The notes under the pieces were generated by a model. That model was not told the DNA's origin. It worked only from the letters and a program-made list of their open reading frames with translations, and searched no databases. A DNA stretch of 64,000 bases from an uncultured SAR116 cluster alpha proteobacterium. Its GTDB lineage: Bacteria; Pseudomonadota; Alphaproteobacteria; Puniceispirillales; Puniceispirillaceae. Below are positions 8,713 to 18,224 of this stretch, one piece after another; the stretch's first letter is position 1; every line of letters begins with the position of its first letter. The DNA lies in the NCBI GenBank assembly GCA_902518965.1, contig CABYIQ010000002.1:1-64000 (forward strand), in the 5' to 3' direction. Both the position numbers and the translations under genes were made by a program.

Positions 8713-11700
8713 TCAGTCTTGAGCAATAAGACTAGCAAGCTCTTCTTGTATTTGTGCATCTGAAATAATGGAAATTTCAGCTGTCTGTGTCCAGATCACC
8801 CAGCATGTGACCTTTTTAGCAGGATAGATCTGGCTCAGAAGTTCTTCATATACTGCCATTTGGCGAACATATCTAACGGGCATATCTGTCTTGTCCGTAG
8901 GTGGTGTACCTGTTTTAAAATCAGCCAAAAGAACATCTGCTTCTCTTACAACAAGACGGTCAACCTGCCCCTGCACAACAAGGTGCCCAACTTTACCTGA
9001 TATTGCCGCTTCGGCCAAGGCATCGGGGCCAAACAGACCGCACAAACGCTTATCTGTCATAATGGCCGTGGCCTGACGGAGAAGCATCTGAATGTCTGCA
9101 CGAGTCAGACCTTTCTGATGGTTAAGTGCAGCAACCCCTGTCAACAGAGAAGCTGCGATTTTTTCAGCTGCTTCAGACCACTTATCTGCTGGCAAATATG
9201 GCAGAATTTCCAATAATTTGTGGACAAATTGCCCGCGCAATAACGCTGTTCGTCGGTTAGCAGCGGTAAAGGCAACAATCTGGTCTGGCTCACCCAAATC
9301 TGAGGGGACAAGCGGGAGAGCTTGGGTGGTTTCAGGCTCGGGTTCTCTGAAATACCAGGCAGGTGGAACACCAGCAGATAGCGGCACCGCAGACATGGCA
9401 TCATCCTGTGAGCTAATATCCTCTCCTGGTGTTTCCAACCGCCAGACACCATCTGCATTTTGTATTGCTCCTGCGCAATGTTGAATCTGCCTTGCCAGGA
9501 GGTCATGCCAGCTGTTTTCTGGCATTCGCTGGCGTGGCCTCTGCCAACCAGAAACAAACAGGGCCTGCTGTGCACGTGTCAGAGCAACATAAAGCAGGCG
9601 AAAGTCTTCCTCGTCTCTGATTTTTTTATTGAACTGTTTCATCTGCTCAATCATATCAAGAGGCACAGATTGTCCAGACGGCCAGTACAATCCTGTTGGG
9701 GTCTGAACCAGACTGCTAGAGGGATGTGTTGGCCGCAGCATATCCGGCAAATACACAATCGGGGCCTCAAGACCTTTTGCACCATGGATGCTCATCACCC
9801 GGATCTGGCCACCATGCTGTGTATCCATATCCCGTTTGACCTCACTTCCGCCTTGTCTAAAAAAATTCAAAAAGTGTGTAAGGCCAGCCTGACCCTGCTG
9901 ACCATGTTCGCGGGTCTGGAGCAAGAAGGCATTCAGACTGTCATCAACAGCAGGACCCAATCTGCTATGAAATGCCTGTCGGCCTCCTTCTGTGAGCACT
10001 AGACTGAAAAACTCAAATACAGGAAGCTGATCAGCAAGGCCCTGCCACCGCAAGAGCTTCTTGGCAGCTTCGGCAAACGGAGTTCCAGTCTCAGCTGCCA
10101 TCACCAGAGCGTCAAACAGGCTGGCCTCACCTCGACCAATTGCCAGCTCAAACAGTTCATCTTCAGTTAGCCCTAACAGAGGTGATTTTAACAGGCAGGC
10201 CAGCTGCAAATCATCTTCAGGCAAAAGACACACATCCCCCAGTGCGAGCAGATCAAGAATTTCTATCTGATTATTCAGGACAATCCGATCAGCACCCGCA
10301 ACTGGAATATTTTCCCGTTCTAACTCAGCACGCAGCAACGCATAGAAAGTATCGCGTTTGCGCACAAGAATCAGGATGTCCTGTGGGCGAATTGCCCGGC
10401 AAAATAGCTTTGCCTCGTTTCCTGCAAGAAGACCCTTTATATGCGCAACAACAGCATTGGCATGGCGGGCATCATTATCCTGGTGATCACTCAGATCCGG
10501 CGCATCAAAAAGAGGCAGTTCTGTTTTTTCCTCACCAGTTGTTGCCGGCCAAACCTCAACCAAACCCGGCATACCTGTGCGAAAGACATCATGTGACCGG
10601 TAGGCTGAACTGCCGAGACCTGTTACCTCATCTGCGCTCATCACGCAGTCCACAAAGCTTAAGACGGCCTGACTGGATCTGAAAGACAAGGTAAAATCGA
10701 TTACATCAAACGGCTTCAGCACAGCTGAAGCACGTTGCATCCATGTCTGTTTTTGGTCGGCAAACGTTTTTGGGTCTGCGCCCTGAAAGCTGTAAATTGA
10801 TTGCTTATAGTCGCCAACTGCAAAAACAGTTTTGTGCTTAGCCTCTTCATCACCGTCAAAAAAAGAAGCCGATAATCTATCCAGTAGATCCCATTGCGCC
10901 GGGCTAGTATCCTGTGCTTCATCGACCAGGAGGTGATTGATGCCCTGGTCCAATTTCCAGCGCACCCAGGCCATCATCTGTTCCTGCGCGAGAAGCTTAT
11001 CCGTGAAAAAGATCAGGTCCTCATAATCCAACATACCAGCTGCAAATTTACGTGCCTGAAATTGCTGAAAAACTGCTGCGCTGACTCGAGCAAGGGATTG
11101 GCTACGCAGAACACACCGTTCTGCTGATTTCAGCTTAAAATAATGCCCAAGCCTTTCAATAATCTGAGCTTGAAATGCGGCACATTCCGGGTCACATGCA
11201 TCGACTTTCTTATCCGTCAACTTTTTGCGCCAGCCTCCGTCTTTGGTCAGAAAAACGTCAGCTAGCCCAGCAATATCCATAGGCCTGCCCTCCTCATCTA
11301 CCTCCAACCACATTTGGAGCTGTCGGCCACGATCTGCCTGCTGCAATCCCCCTTTCAGCAAAGCTGTAATAATTCTGGCCAGCGGCATTTGCCTGATCTG
11401 AATAGCCAATTCCTGTTCTGCTGCAATCAGATCAACTTTATGTTCTACGCCAAGTTGCTGTCTTAATTCAGATTCATTATCAGACAGACCCAACGGATCA
11501 TCTATGAAGCGCTGCATATTATGACGATTATGCAATCCCGTTTTAATATGTTTGAGCGCTTGTTTTTCATCTGTTTGCTGGATGATGACAGACAAAGCTT
11601 CAGCCAGAAGCGCATCATGAAGTTGTCCTACCTGTTGCAACAAATCAAAAAAACAATCTGTAACCAGCCTGTCACTGTCCATTTCACTGAGCAGCTGAAA

Positions 11701-12150
11701 GTCAGGAGGAACTTTGGCTTCAACCGGAAAGCGTCTTAATACAGCCTGACAAAAGGAATGAACAGTTTCAATGCGGGGACCATCTTCATGATCAAGGATA
11801 TTAGCAAACAGGCTGCGGGCTGTTTGAATCTGTGCTTGAGTGGGTCTGTCCTCTCCCAGCTTCTTTAATTCAAAAAGAAGGTCTGTTTGATCACAGATGG
11901 CCCAGATGGACAGCTGTTTATACAGCCGACTTTTCATTTCAGCAGCTGCGGCTTTGGTATAAGTGACACATAAAATTGTCTCTGGTGAAATGCCACTCAG
12001 CAACAGGCGTAACACACGCATGGTCAGAACCTGTGTCTTGCCTGTGCCCGCATTTGCTGAGACAAACACAGAAAGATTGGGGTTAGATGCTGCGATTTGC
12101 CGTAAGGTAGCCTGCGCCCCTTTTTGTCCATCAACAACAGGCTCAGTCAT
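8713..12150 (-). CDS. addA: Double-strand break repair helicase AddA
   Basis: AddA is the UvrD-like helicase and nuclease subunit of AddAB, which resects broken DNA ends for RecA. The product (about 1,145 residues) has the Walker A SANAGTGKTQVL near residue 32 and the helicase motif DEAQDTSPAQW. It also has QGADP and VMSIHGAKGLE motifs and a C-terminal PD-(D/E)XK nuclease with LLADFKTG. I chose the ATG at 12150 because GAGG lies six bases upstream; it overlaps the addB stop by eight bases, suggesting translational coupling. Another ATG is one codon upstream. Confidence 0.94.
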   Translation of the reverse strand: MTEPVVDGQKGAQATLRQIAASNPNLSVFVSANAGTGKTQVLTMRVLRLLLSGISPETILCVTYTKAAAAEMKSRLYKQLSIWAICDQTDLLFELKKLGEDRPTQAQIQTARSLFANILDHEDGPRIETVHSFCQAVLRRFPVEAKVPPDFQLLSEMDSDRLVTDCFFDLLQQVGQLHDALLAEALSVIIQQTDEKQALKHIKTGLHNRHNMQRFIDDPLGLSDNESELRQQLGVEHKVDLIAAEQELAIQIRQMPLARIITALLKGGLQQADRGRQLQMWLEVDEEGRPMDIAGLADVFLTKDGGWRKKLTDKKVDACDPECAAFQAQIIERLGHYFKLKSAERCVLRSQSLARVSAAVFQQFQARKFAAGMLDYEDLIFFTDKLLAQEQMMAWVRWKLDQGINHLLVDEAQDTSPAQWDLLDRLSASFFDGDEEAKHKTVFAVGDYKQSIYSFQGADPKTFADQKQTWMQRASAVLKPFDVIDFTLSFRSSQAVLSFVDCVMSADEVTGLGSSAYRSHDVFRTGMPGLVEVWPATTGEEKTELPLFDAPDLSDHQDNDARHANAVVAHIKGLLAGNEAKLFCRAIRPQDILILVRKRDTFYALLRAELERENIPVAGADRIVLNNQIEILDLLALGDVCLLPEDDLQLACLLKSPLLGLTEDELFELAIGRGEASLFDALVMAAETGTPFAEAAKKLLRWQGLADQLPVFEFFSLVLTEGGRQAFHSRLGPAVDDSLNAFLLQTREHGQQGQAGLTHFLNFFRQGGSEVKRDMDTQHGGQIRVMSIHGAKGLEAPIVYLPDMLRPTHPSSSLVQTPTGLYWPSGQSVPLDMIEQMKQFNKKIRDEEDFRLLYVALTRAQQALFVSGWQRPRQRMPENSWHDLLARQIQHCAGAIQNADGVWRLETPGEDISSQDDAMSAVPLSAGVPPAWYFREPEPETTQALPLVPSDLGEPDQIVAFTAANRRTALLRGQFVHKLLEILPYLPADKWSEAAEKIAASLLTGVAALNHQKGLTRADIQMLLRQATAIMTDKRLCGLFGPDALAEAAISGKVGHLVVQGQVDRLVVREADVLLADFKTGTPPTDKTDMPVRYVRQMAVYEELLSQIYPAKKVTCWVIWTQTAEISIISDAQIQEELASLIAQD

Positions 12151-15100
12151 CATCAACCTCATGGGGGCGCCATTCACGAACACGGGATAAATGCCGGTAA
12201 TCCGAATAAGCGGGTCTGTCATGTGGACTGGGTTCAGGCAAATAGGGCTGATCTGCATGATCATACTTCACGATCAGGTCTTCTAAATGTTGACGATCCT
12301 TACCCTCATCAAGACCGTCAGGACGAACGGCGGTGACGCGCGCTGCCTGCTCATAACTGCCTGACAACTGCCAATATGATAAGTCTCTGAAACCCTTCAG
12401 CTGGTCATCCTCCGCAAATGTAAAACCGCCTGACTGTGCAATAACAGCCTCAATCAGTAATTGCGTGGCCCGCCGTCTGGCAACCTTTGTTTTGGTCGGC
12501 GCTGGGCCTGTCTTGTAATCAATGATACTCAGAGTCCCATCATCATGAATATCCAGCCTGTCAGCGGTAGCTGTAACAATCACCGGGCCATGAGGCGCAT
12601 TGAGGCTGATACAGCCCTTTAGTTCTGCGTAACTATGCTTCAGTGTCTGCCGCAGACTGTCTTCATGCTCAATAAACCAGTTGGCAATCAGCTGGAAGCG
12701 GGCCAGCCAGAATGCTTTTATCGGCGGATGCCCGAAATAGGGTGCAAAGACCGCCTCACCAAACCGGTACAACGTGTCTTTCGCATCAGCTGGAAGTTGA
12801 CCGGAAGGATATTGGTCGATAAAGGCCGCAAGAGCTCTATGTGTTAGCGTCCCCCGCAACGCCGCATCAGGACGTCTGTCCACAGGATCAAGCGGCTTAA
12901 GCTTCAATATCTTTTTGGCGTAAATGAAATAAGGGTCAGAAATCCAATTATCAAATTCTGTCGCAGAAAACTGCCGTGGGCGCAGGGCGATTTGAGGACG
13001 GGGGGCGGGCATATCAACGGCTTTTACAGGCTGACTTAGGTGAGACGTCAGTGCGGTCTCTATCGCAATAGGGATGTCGGTCTCTAGAGTTTCTGAAAGC
13101 TGAGCTGCAATCAAAACAGCTTTCAGCCGTTCCAGCCACCGGCTTGGCGTTGTCGGGCTGTCATCAGCTCGCCTAGCACGTGTTATTGTGACTTCCGGGG
13201 TGCAAACCTGCATCAAAAAATCATGAGCAGACAAGCCAGCACGCCAGCGCCGGTCAGGTAATTTCAAGGCTGTGCGGATGGTCTGATTGGTCCAGGGATC
13301 ATAGTCCTGTGCAGGGGGCCAGCTGCTTTCATTCAGGCTGCCCAAAATAATATGATCAGCACTCTGCATCCGTGCTTCAACTGTTCCTAAAATAGCCAGA
13401 CGAGGGTGCGATCGCCATGCAGACCGGACAGTCTGCTGACGGGAAAGCACATGAAACACCTCAGCATAATCACGTGCCTGAACCGACATCGCTTTATCAG
13501 ATGAGGCAATCTCATCCAGCAGCTGGGCAGCAACCTTGCCATCCTCACTGTTCCAAAGAGCCAGCAGGGCTTCATTTTCTACATCTGTCTGGGCCAACTG
13601 TTCTGCTGCCTTGCCATGGGCATCAGCCAGTTGGCCAAAACTGATATTCTGCGCGGCAAAAGCTTCAGTTACAGGCAGAAGTGGGGTCAAAATATTCTGC
13701 TCATAAAACTGCTTTAGTTGACGCAGTTCTGGATCAGAAGCTAGTATTTTTGCAATGCCCTCTCTGTCATTTTGATGAAGATAGCCCCGCAATACCTGCC
13801 TTTCCAGCAAGCGGGCAAGCTGTCTGAACTGCGGGGCAGGCAAACCACCACAAGCCAGCGGATGTTTAATAAGTGCAAGGAGTGCATGCGCTGAGCCCTC
13901 TTTGTTTGCCCATTCAGCGATCAGCTGCAGATAATGGCCTGTCCGCGTCAAAGGCAAGGGTACACCAGCACTGTCATCCACATTCAAGCCCCATTTCAGC
14001 AACGCGGCCCTGACCTGGCGGGCCAGTTGTCTGTCAGGGGTAACAAGCATTGCTGTCTTTTCGCTTGTTTCCAGCGTTTCCCGCATTAGACAAGCAATGA
14101 TATCTGCTTCATGATGAGTGTCATTTGCCTCAACCAGACGAAGTCCTGTCAGGGCTGTGGCATCCACCTCTGGATGATCACGAGCAATCTGCCGCCATTG
14201 CGCAGTTTGTTCTGCAGGCAGAAGTACCTGCCGCATGAGGGCTGTGCGTGCTGCGATGACAGGCTGGCATCTGCAGGCAGGCCAGACAGGCACCATATCT
14301 GGTGTAACATCCAATGAGGCGAAGGTTGTGAAAAGCTGATGCAGAGGGTGGCCAACATCACCCTGAATGCTGCTCAGGTCATCTGTGCTGACTAGCGACC
14401 CATCATGTCCGGGAAAAACCAGCAGGCCTGCCGGCAAAGCCCTGACAGCACGCATCAAGGCAACAGTCTTAGGCAGACTTCCGGTTGAGCCCGCCAGAAT
14501 AACAGGTGTTTTTGGCGGCTGTTCAGACCAGTTGTGAAGCTGTTTGTCCAATAAGGCCAGACGACGAACAGATGGATCCATCACACCCATCTCTTTTGTG
14601 ATTTCTGGCCAGTTTTGCAAAACAATCCCCAGAAAAGTCACAATTTCTGACCAATGTCTGGCAAATTCTGGTGGTATATCTGCTTCTTTTAAATCGGAAA
14701 AACACCCACCAGACTGATAAATCTGTTCCAAAAACCGCGCGAGGCTTGCTGCCAGCCGAAAAGCCTGTGCAACAGATAGAGTCTGGCCGCTAACCGACCG
14801 GCTTTGTATAAGACGGGCGAGAATCATTTGTCTGTCTGTCAGGCTGATGGCAGGCAGAAGATCAGATAAATCATCTGCTTGGAAATGCTGAGACAAATAA
14901 CCAGGGTCTAGCTCATCCACATCACCAATAGGCTGCATATCTGGCAAAAACAGTGCCTGTCCCTCTGACTGCTGGATAAAGGCTGCTTTCAAAGCCTGTG
15001 CCGCCCGGCGAGAGGGCAGCAGAATTTTTATGCCCGCCAACTGCTCTGGCGTCTGGACAGAAGCCAGAATGCCTAATGCAAGATCCTGTGCAAAGGGCAG

Positions 15101-15175
15101 ACCAGCCGGGATAGTGTAAATGCCACGGGCCAGCAATTCATTGAGTGAGGGTGAGGACCGCGTAAAAGAAATCAT
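12143..15175 (-). CDS. addB: Double-strand break repair protein AddB
   Basis: AddB is the partner subunit with an inactivated helicase fold and a C-terminal nuclease. The 1,010-residue product has the family N-terminal region with LLPSRRAAQALKAAF near residue 52. The LGSLNESSWPP block is in the middle, and the nuclease motif LSIIDYKTG is near the C-terminus, after a FDNWISDPY region typical of alphaproteobacterial AddB. It overlaps addA by eight bases. Its upstream neighbour is tsaE. Confidence 0.93.
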   Translation of the reverse strand: MISFTRSSPSLNELLARGIYTIPAGLPFAQDLALGILASVQTPEQLAGIKILLPSRRAAQALKAAFIQQSEGQALFLPDMQPIGDVDELDPGYLSQHFQADDLSDLLPAISLTDRQMILARLIQSRSVSGQTLSVAQAFRLAASLARFLEQIYQSGGCFSDLKEADIPPEFARHWSEIVTFLGIVLQNWPEITKEMGVMDPSVRRLALLDKQLHNWSEQPPKTPVILAGSTGSLPKTVALMRAVRALPAGLLVFPGHDGSLVSTDDLSSIQGDVGHPLHQLFTTFASLDVTPDMVPVWPACRCQPVIAARTALMRQVLLPAEQTAQWRQIARDHPEVDATALTGLRLVEANDTHHEADIIACLMRETLETSEKTAMLVTPDRQLARQVRAALLKWGLNVDDSAGVPLPLTRTGHYLQLIAEWANKEGSAHALLALIKHPLACGGLPAPQFRQLARLLERQVLRGYLHQNDREGIAKILASDPELRQLKQFYEQNILTPLLPVTEAFAAQNISFGQLADAHGKAAEQLAQTDVENEALLALWNSEDGKVAAQLLDEIASSDKAMSVQARDYAEVFHVLSRQQTVRSAWRSHPRLAILGTVEARMQSADHIILGSLNESSWPPAQDYDPWTNQTIRTALKLPDRRWRAGLSAHDFLMQVCTPEVTITRARRADDSPTTPSRWLERLKAVLIAAQLSETLETDIPIAIETALTSHLSQPVKAVDMPAPRPQIALRPRQFSATEFDNWISDPYFIYAKKILKLKPLDPVDRRPDAALRGTLTHRALAAFIDQYPSGQLPADAKDTLYRFGEAVFAPYFGHPPIKAFWLARFQLIANWFIEHEDSLRQTLKHSYAELKGCISLNAPHGPVIVTATADRLDIHDDGTLSIIDYKTGPAPTKTKVARRRATQLLIEAVIAQSGGFTFAEDDQLKGFRDLSYWQLSGSYEQAARVTAVRPDGLDEGKDRQHLEDLIVKYDHADQPYLPEPSPHDRPAYSDYRHLSRVREWRPHEVDDD

Positions 15176-15266
15176 AACTAAAACTATAAGTTAGTTTTAC
15201 TGTTTCAGTCAGCCCAAATCAGCTCCGATTGTTGCAAAAAATTGCAAAAACAGAGTTCATCTAGAA

Positions 15267-15740
15267 TTATGAAAAGTAATCCTGCTTGAACTGGTCAAGA
15301 ATTTCTGCTGCTGCTGCAAGGGCCACCACACGAGCGCCTGTATCAGATCCCATGGCCAGATCAATTCTGATCTGGTCAGCTGGTAGCCGTTCCTGAAGTT
15401 TATCCGGCCATTCAATCAGACAGCAGCATGCATAAAATGCATCTTCTATCCCAAGAGCGAGGGCTTGTTCTGCTGTTTCAAGGCGATAGAGATCCATATG
15501 CCAGACCTCAAAGCCAGCATCAGACAGGTAGGGCTGAACAAGGGTAAAGGTTGGGCTAGGAATGTCATCTTGTGGTCCACAGAAACTAGTGATCATTGCC
15601 CGTGCAAGTTCTGACTTACCCGCTCCTAAAGGCCCTGAAAGACAGAATACGCGACCAGGAGCAATGAACTGTGACAAACAGTTCGCAAACCGCTTTGTTT
15701 GTGCAAGATCAGACAAGGTAAGGGCGAGGCTGTCCAGCAT
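15267..15740 (-). CDS. tsaE: tRNA t6A threonylcarbamoyladenosine biosynthesis ATPase TsaE
   Basis: TsaE is the ATPase that supports TsaB/TsaD in making the t6A modification of ANN-decoding tRNAs. The 157-residue protein has the P-loop GPLGAGKSELARAM, the PSPTFTLVQPY motif and HMDLYRL, all diagnostic. Only about 90 bases separate it from addB. The phosphotransferase and nucleotidyltransferase genes (amgK/murU) often found between them in related bacteria are absent. Confidence 0.94.
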   Translation of the reverse strand: MLDSLALTLSDLAQTKRFANCLSQFIAPGRVFCLSGPLGAGKSELARAMITSFCGPQDDIPSPTFTLVQPYLSDAGFEVWHMDLYRLETAEQALALGIEDAFYACCCLIEWPDKLQERLPADQIRIDLAMGSDTGARVVALAAAAEILDQFKQDYFS

Positions 15741-15797
15741 GTTATCTTCCTGTGTGCCCTACCTGCATGCCATGGGATAGGCCTAGCGTTTTGCTGG

Positions 15798-17192
15798 TCA
15801 GTATCTGTATTGTTCTGTTTTGAATGGGCCTTGCTGGCTGACACCAATATAGTCTGCCTGGTCATCACGCAAGGTTGTCAGTGTAGCGCCAACCTTCTCT
15901 AGGTGAAGGGCTGCGACCTTCTCATCGAGATGACGCGGCAATGTATAAACAGTGTTATTATAACTGTCATGACTAGTCCACAGCTCAATCTGGGCTAGAA
16001 CTTGATTGGTGAAAGACGCTGACATCACAAAAGAAGGATGACCTGTGGCACAACCCAGATTCACAAGACGGCCCTTCGCAAGCAGAATCATACGCTTACC
16101 ATCAGGAAATTCCACCTCATCTACCTGTGGTTTGACTTCACGCCAAGTCATATTTGACAGAGATGAGACCTCAATTTCATTATCAAAATGACCGATATTA
16201 CAGACGATAGCGCGGTCTTTCATCTGCCGCATGTGATCAAGCGTAATCACATCTTTATTGCCTGTAGCTGTGACAAAGATATCCGCTTTTCCAGCTGCCT
16301 GTTCCATGGTCACAACCTCATAGCCTTCCATTGCTGCCTGAAGTGCGCATATAGGGTCGATTTCAGTAACCATCACCCGGGCCCCGCCCTGACGCAATGA
16401 AGCAGCAGACCCTTTACCCACATCACCATAGCCGCAAACCAGCGCAACTTTACCTGCCAGCATCACATCTGTCGCCCGACGGATGCCGTCAACAAGGGAC
16501 TCACGACAACCATAAAGGTTGTCGAATTTTGATTTTGTGACAGAATCATTCACATTAATCGCCGGGAAGGGCAGCTGGTTCTTTTCAGCCATCTGATAAA
16601 GGCGCAAAACGCCTGTCGTGGTTTCTTCAGAAACGCCAACAATGGCATCTTTCTGCCGCGTAAACCAGCCAGGGCTTGCTGCATGTCGCTTGTGCAGCTG
16701 GGCTTTCAGGTATTCTTCTTCTTCTGATGCTGGCTCAGCCAAAACATCCTCACCATCCTCAAGACGCGCGCCAAGAAGAATATACATTGTTGCATCACCG
16801 CCATCATCCAGAATAAGGTTGGCAGGCTGACCGTCAGGCCAATCAAAAACCTTATCAACATAGGCCCAATAATCTTCCAATGTTTCGCCCTTTATGGCAA
16901 ACACAGGAATACCCACATCAGCAATGGCCGCTGCTGCCTGATCCTGCGTTGAGAAAATGTTGCAGGATGACCAGCGAAGCTCGGCCCCTAATTCTGCCAG
17001 TGTTTCGATAAGAACCGCTGTCTGAATAGTCATATGCAAACAACCGGCAATACGGGCACCTTTTAAGGGTTGTTTTTCTCCATATTCATCACGAAGAGCC
17101 ATAAGCCCGGGCATTTCATTTTCTGCAATTGATACCTCACGGCGGCCCCATTCTGCCAACCCAGCATCAGCAATCACAAAATCCTGTGTCAT
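15798..17192 (-). CDS. ahcY: Adenosylhomocysteinase
   Basis: This enzyme hydrolyses S-adenosylhomocysteine to adenosine and homocysteine with bound NAD. The 464-residue product has the [17 protein letters not shown] substrate block and the NAD-binding [11 protein letters not shown] motif. [13 protein letters not shown] carries the catalytic Lys/Asp, and the C-terminus is the usual QYRY. Its location downstream of rapZ follows the usual chvG-to-ahcY order. No riboswitch was recognised in the 84-base gap upstream. Confidence 0.97.
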   Translation of the reverse strand: MTQDFVIADAGLAEWGRREVSIAENEMPGLMALRDEYGEKQPLKGARIAGCLHMTIQTAVLIETLAELGAELRWSSCNIFSTQDQAAAAIADVGIPVFAIKGETLEDYWAYVDKVFDWPDGQPANLILDDGGDATMYILLGARLEDGEDVLAEPASEEEEYLKAQLHKRHAASPGWFTRQKDAIVGVSEETTTGVLRLYQMAEKNQLPFPAINVNDSVTKSKFDNLYGCRESLVDGIRRATDVMLAGKVALVCGYGDVGKGSAASLRQGGARVMVTEIDPICALQAAMEGYEVVTMEQAAGKADIFVTATGNKDVITLDHMRQMKDRAIVCNIGHFDNEIEVSSLSNMTWREVKPQVDEVEFPDGKRMILLAKGRLVNLGCATGHPSFVMSASFTNQVLAQIELWTSHDSYNNTVYTLPRHLDEKVAALHLEKVGATLTTLRDDQADYIGVSQQGPFKTEQYRY

Positions 17193-17276
17193 CTATAAAC
17201 TCCGTGTAAAACAGATAAAGAAAAGTTCTTATCAAACTATGCCATGTGCTATCAAACTTCTCTGCGAATAGCAAAT

Positions 17277-18200
17277 CTAAGACACTTCGCGGTGATGAAC
17301 AGATACGGGTAGGGCTTTCTCTTTTGCCCATCTAGCAAACCATTGTGCAGACACAACAGATCGGTGTTTGCCGCCTGTACAACCAAAAGCCACTGTGACA
17401 TTAGGTCTGCCATCACCTGTCTGGCTTGGCAGCGTCTCCGCAATCAAATCAGTTACCCGTTCCATGAAAGAAGGAAAGAGTGGGTCTGCCTCAACAAATG
17501 AACGGACAGCATCATCTAGACCTGTTTTTTCACGCAAATTACCCTGCCAATGCGGGTTGTTCAGAAACCGCATATCAAAAACATAATCCGCTGATTCTGG
17601 AAGGCCCTTTTTATAGGAAAAACTTTGGATGGTGAGTAGGGCATCATCCTGGTTTGGCAGCCCCAGTCGCGAAAGCAGTTCTCTTCGGAACTCATCAGGC
17701 GCACGACCTGTACTATCTATCCCGATATCAGCTAGATGTGCAATGCTGCTCAGTGACAAACTATCCATTTCAATTGCTTCTTCTAAACTTTCTACCTGTT
17801 TTGCAAGTGGATGCCGCCGACGTGTTGTTTTGTAGCGCCTCAACAGCTCTTCTGTTGAGGCTTTTATAAGCACCACCTGACAGCGCTCGCGCATTGTTGA
17901 TTTCAAATTTGTCACCAGCTGAATTACCGCCACAGGGTCAAACCCTGCTGTCCGTAAATCAACGCCAATTGCCAGCTTCGTGTTCTCTGTCTCAACAGAC
18001 AGAGCGACAAGCTGGTCAACTAATGCCAAAGGCAGATTATCAACAGCTGTAAAACTAGCATCTTCCAAAATATTCAAAGCCGTAGAGTGACCTGAACCAG
18101 ACTGACCAATCACAATCACCAGTTGGACAATGTCATCAGTGCTAATTTGTCCTCCCCGGTCAGCAGCACCTTCCACATTTTCAGAAGAAATTTTCGACAT
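17277..18200 (-). CDS. rapZ: RapZ-type nucleotide-binding protein with altered P-loop
   Basis: RapZ family proteins (formerly YvcJ/YhbJ) bind nucleotides; E. coli RapZ controls GlmS through small RNAs. The product has the EDASFTAVDNLP segment following the P-loop, the Walker B-like region, and the diagnostic C-terminal AFGCTGGKHRSV block. The P-loop reads GQSGSGHST, with His where Lys is expected. Length (307) is slightly long because of a 25-residue N-terminal extension. It lies 24 bases downstream of chvG with no hprK between. Confidence 0.92.
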   Translation of the reverse strand: MSKISSENVEGAADRGGQISTDDIVQLVIVIGQSGSGHSTALNILEDASFTAVDNLPLALVDQLVALSVETENTKLAIGVDLRTAGFDPVAVIQLVTNLKSTMRERCQVVLIKASTEELLRRYKTTRRRHPLAKQVESLEEAIEMDSLSLSSIAHLADIGIDSTGRAPDEFRRELLSRLGLPNQDDALLTIQSFSYKKGLPESADYVFDMRFLNNPHWQGNLREKTGLDDAVRSFVEADPLFPSFMERVTDLIAETLPSQTGDGRPNVTVAFGCTGGKHRSVVSAQWFARWAKEKALPVSVHHREVS

Positions 18201-18224
18201 GCCTGAAGTTTAGCAAAAATTAAC

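Noticed and set aside
10140-10682. 180-codon plus-strand frame inside addA
   Set aside because: It lies fully antisense to a well-supported helicase gene and shows no family features.
12148-12264. Longer AddA start upstream of 12150
   Set aside because: It would overlap addB by about 120 bases and add residues unlike AddA; the ATG at 12150 has a ribosome-binding site.
17193-17276. Possible SAH/SAM riboswitch before ahcY
   Set aside because: The 84 bases hold no recognisable aptamer core; only a repeated GTTTGATA was seen.
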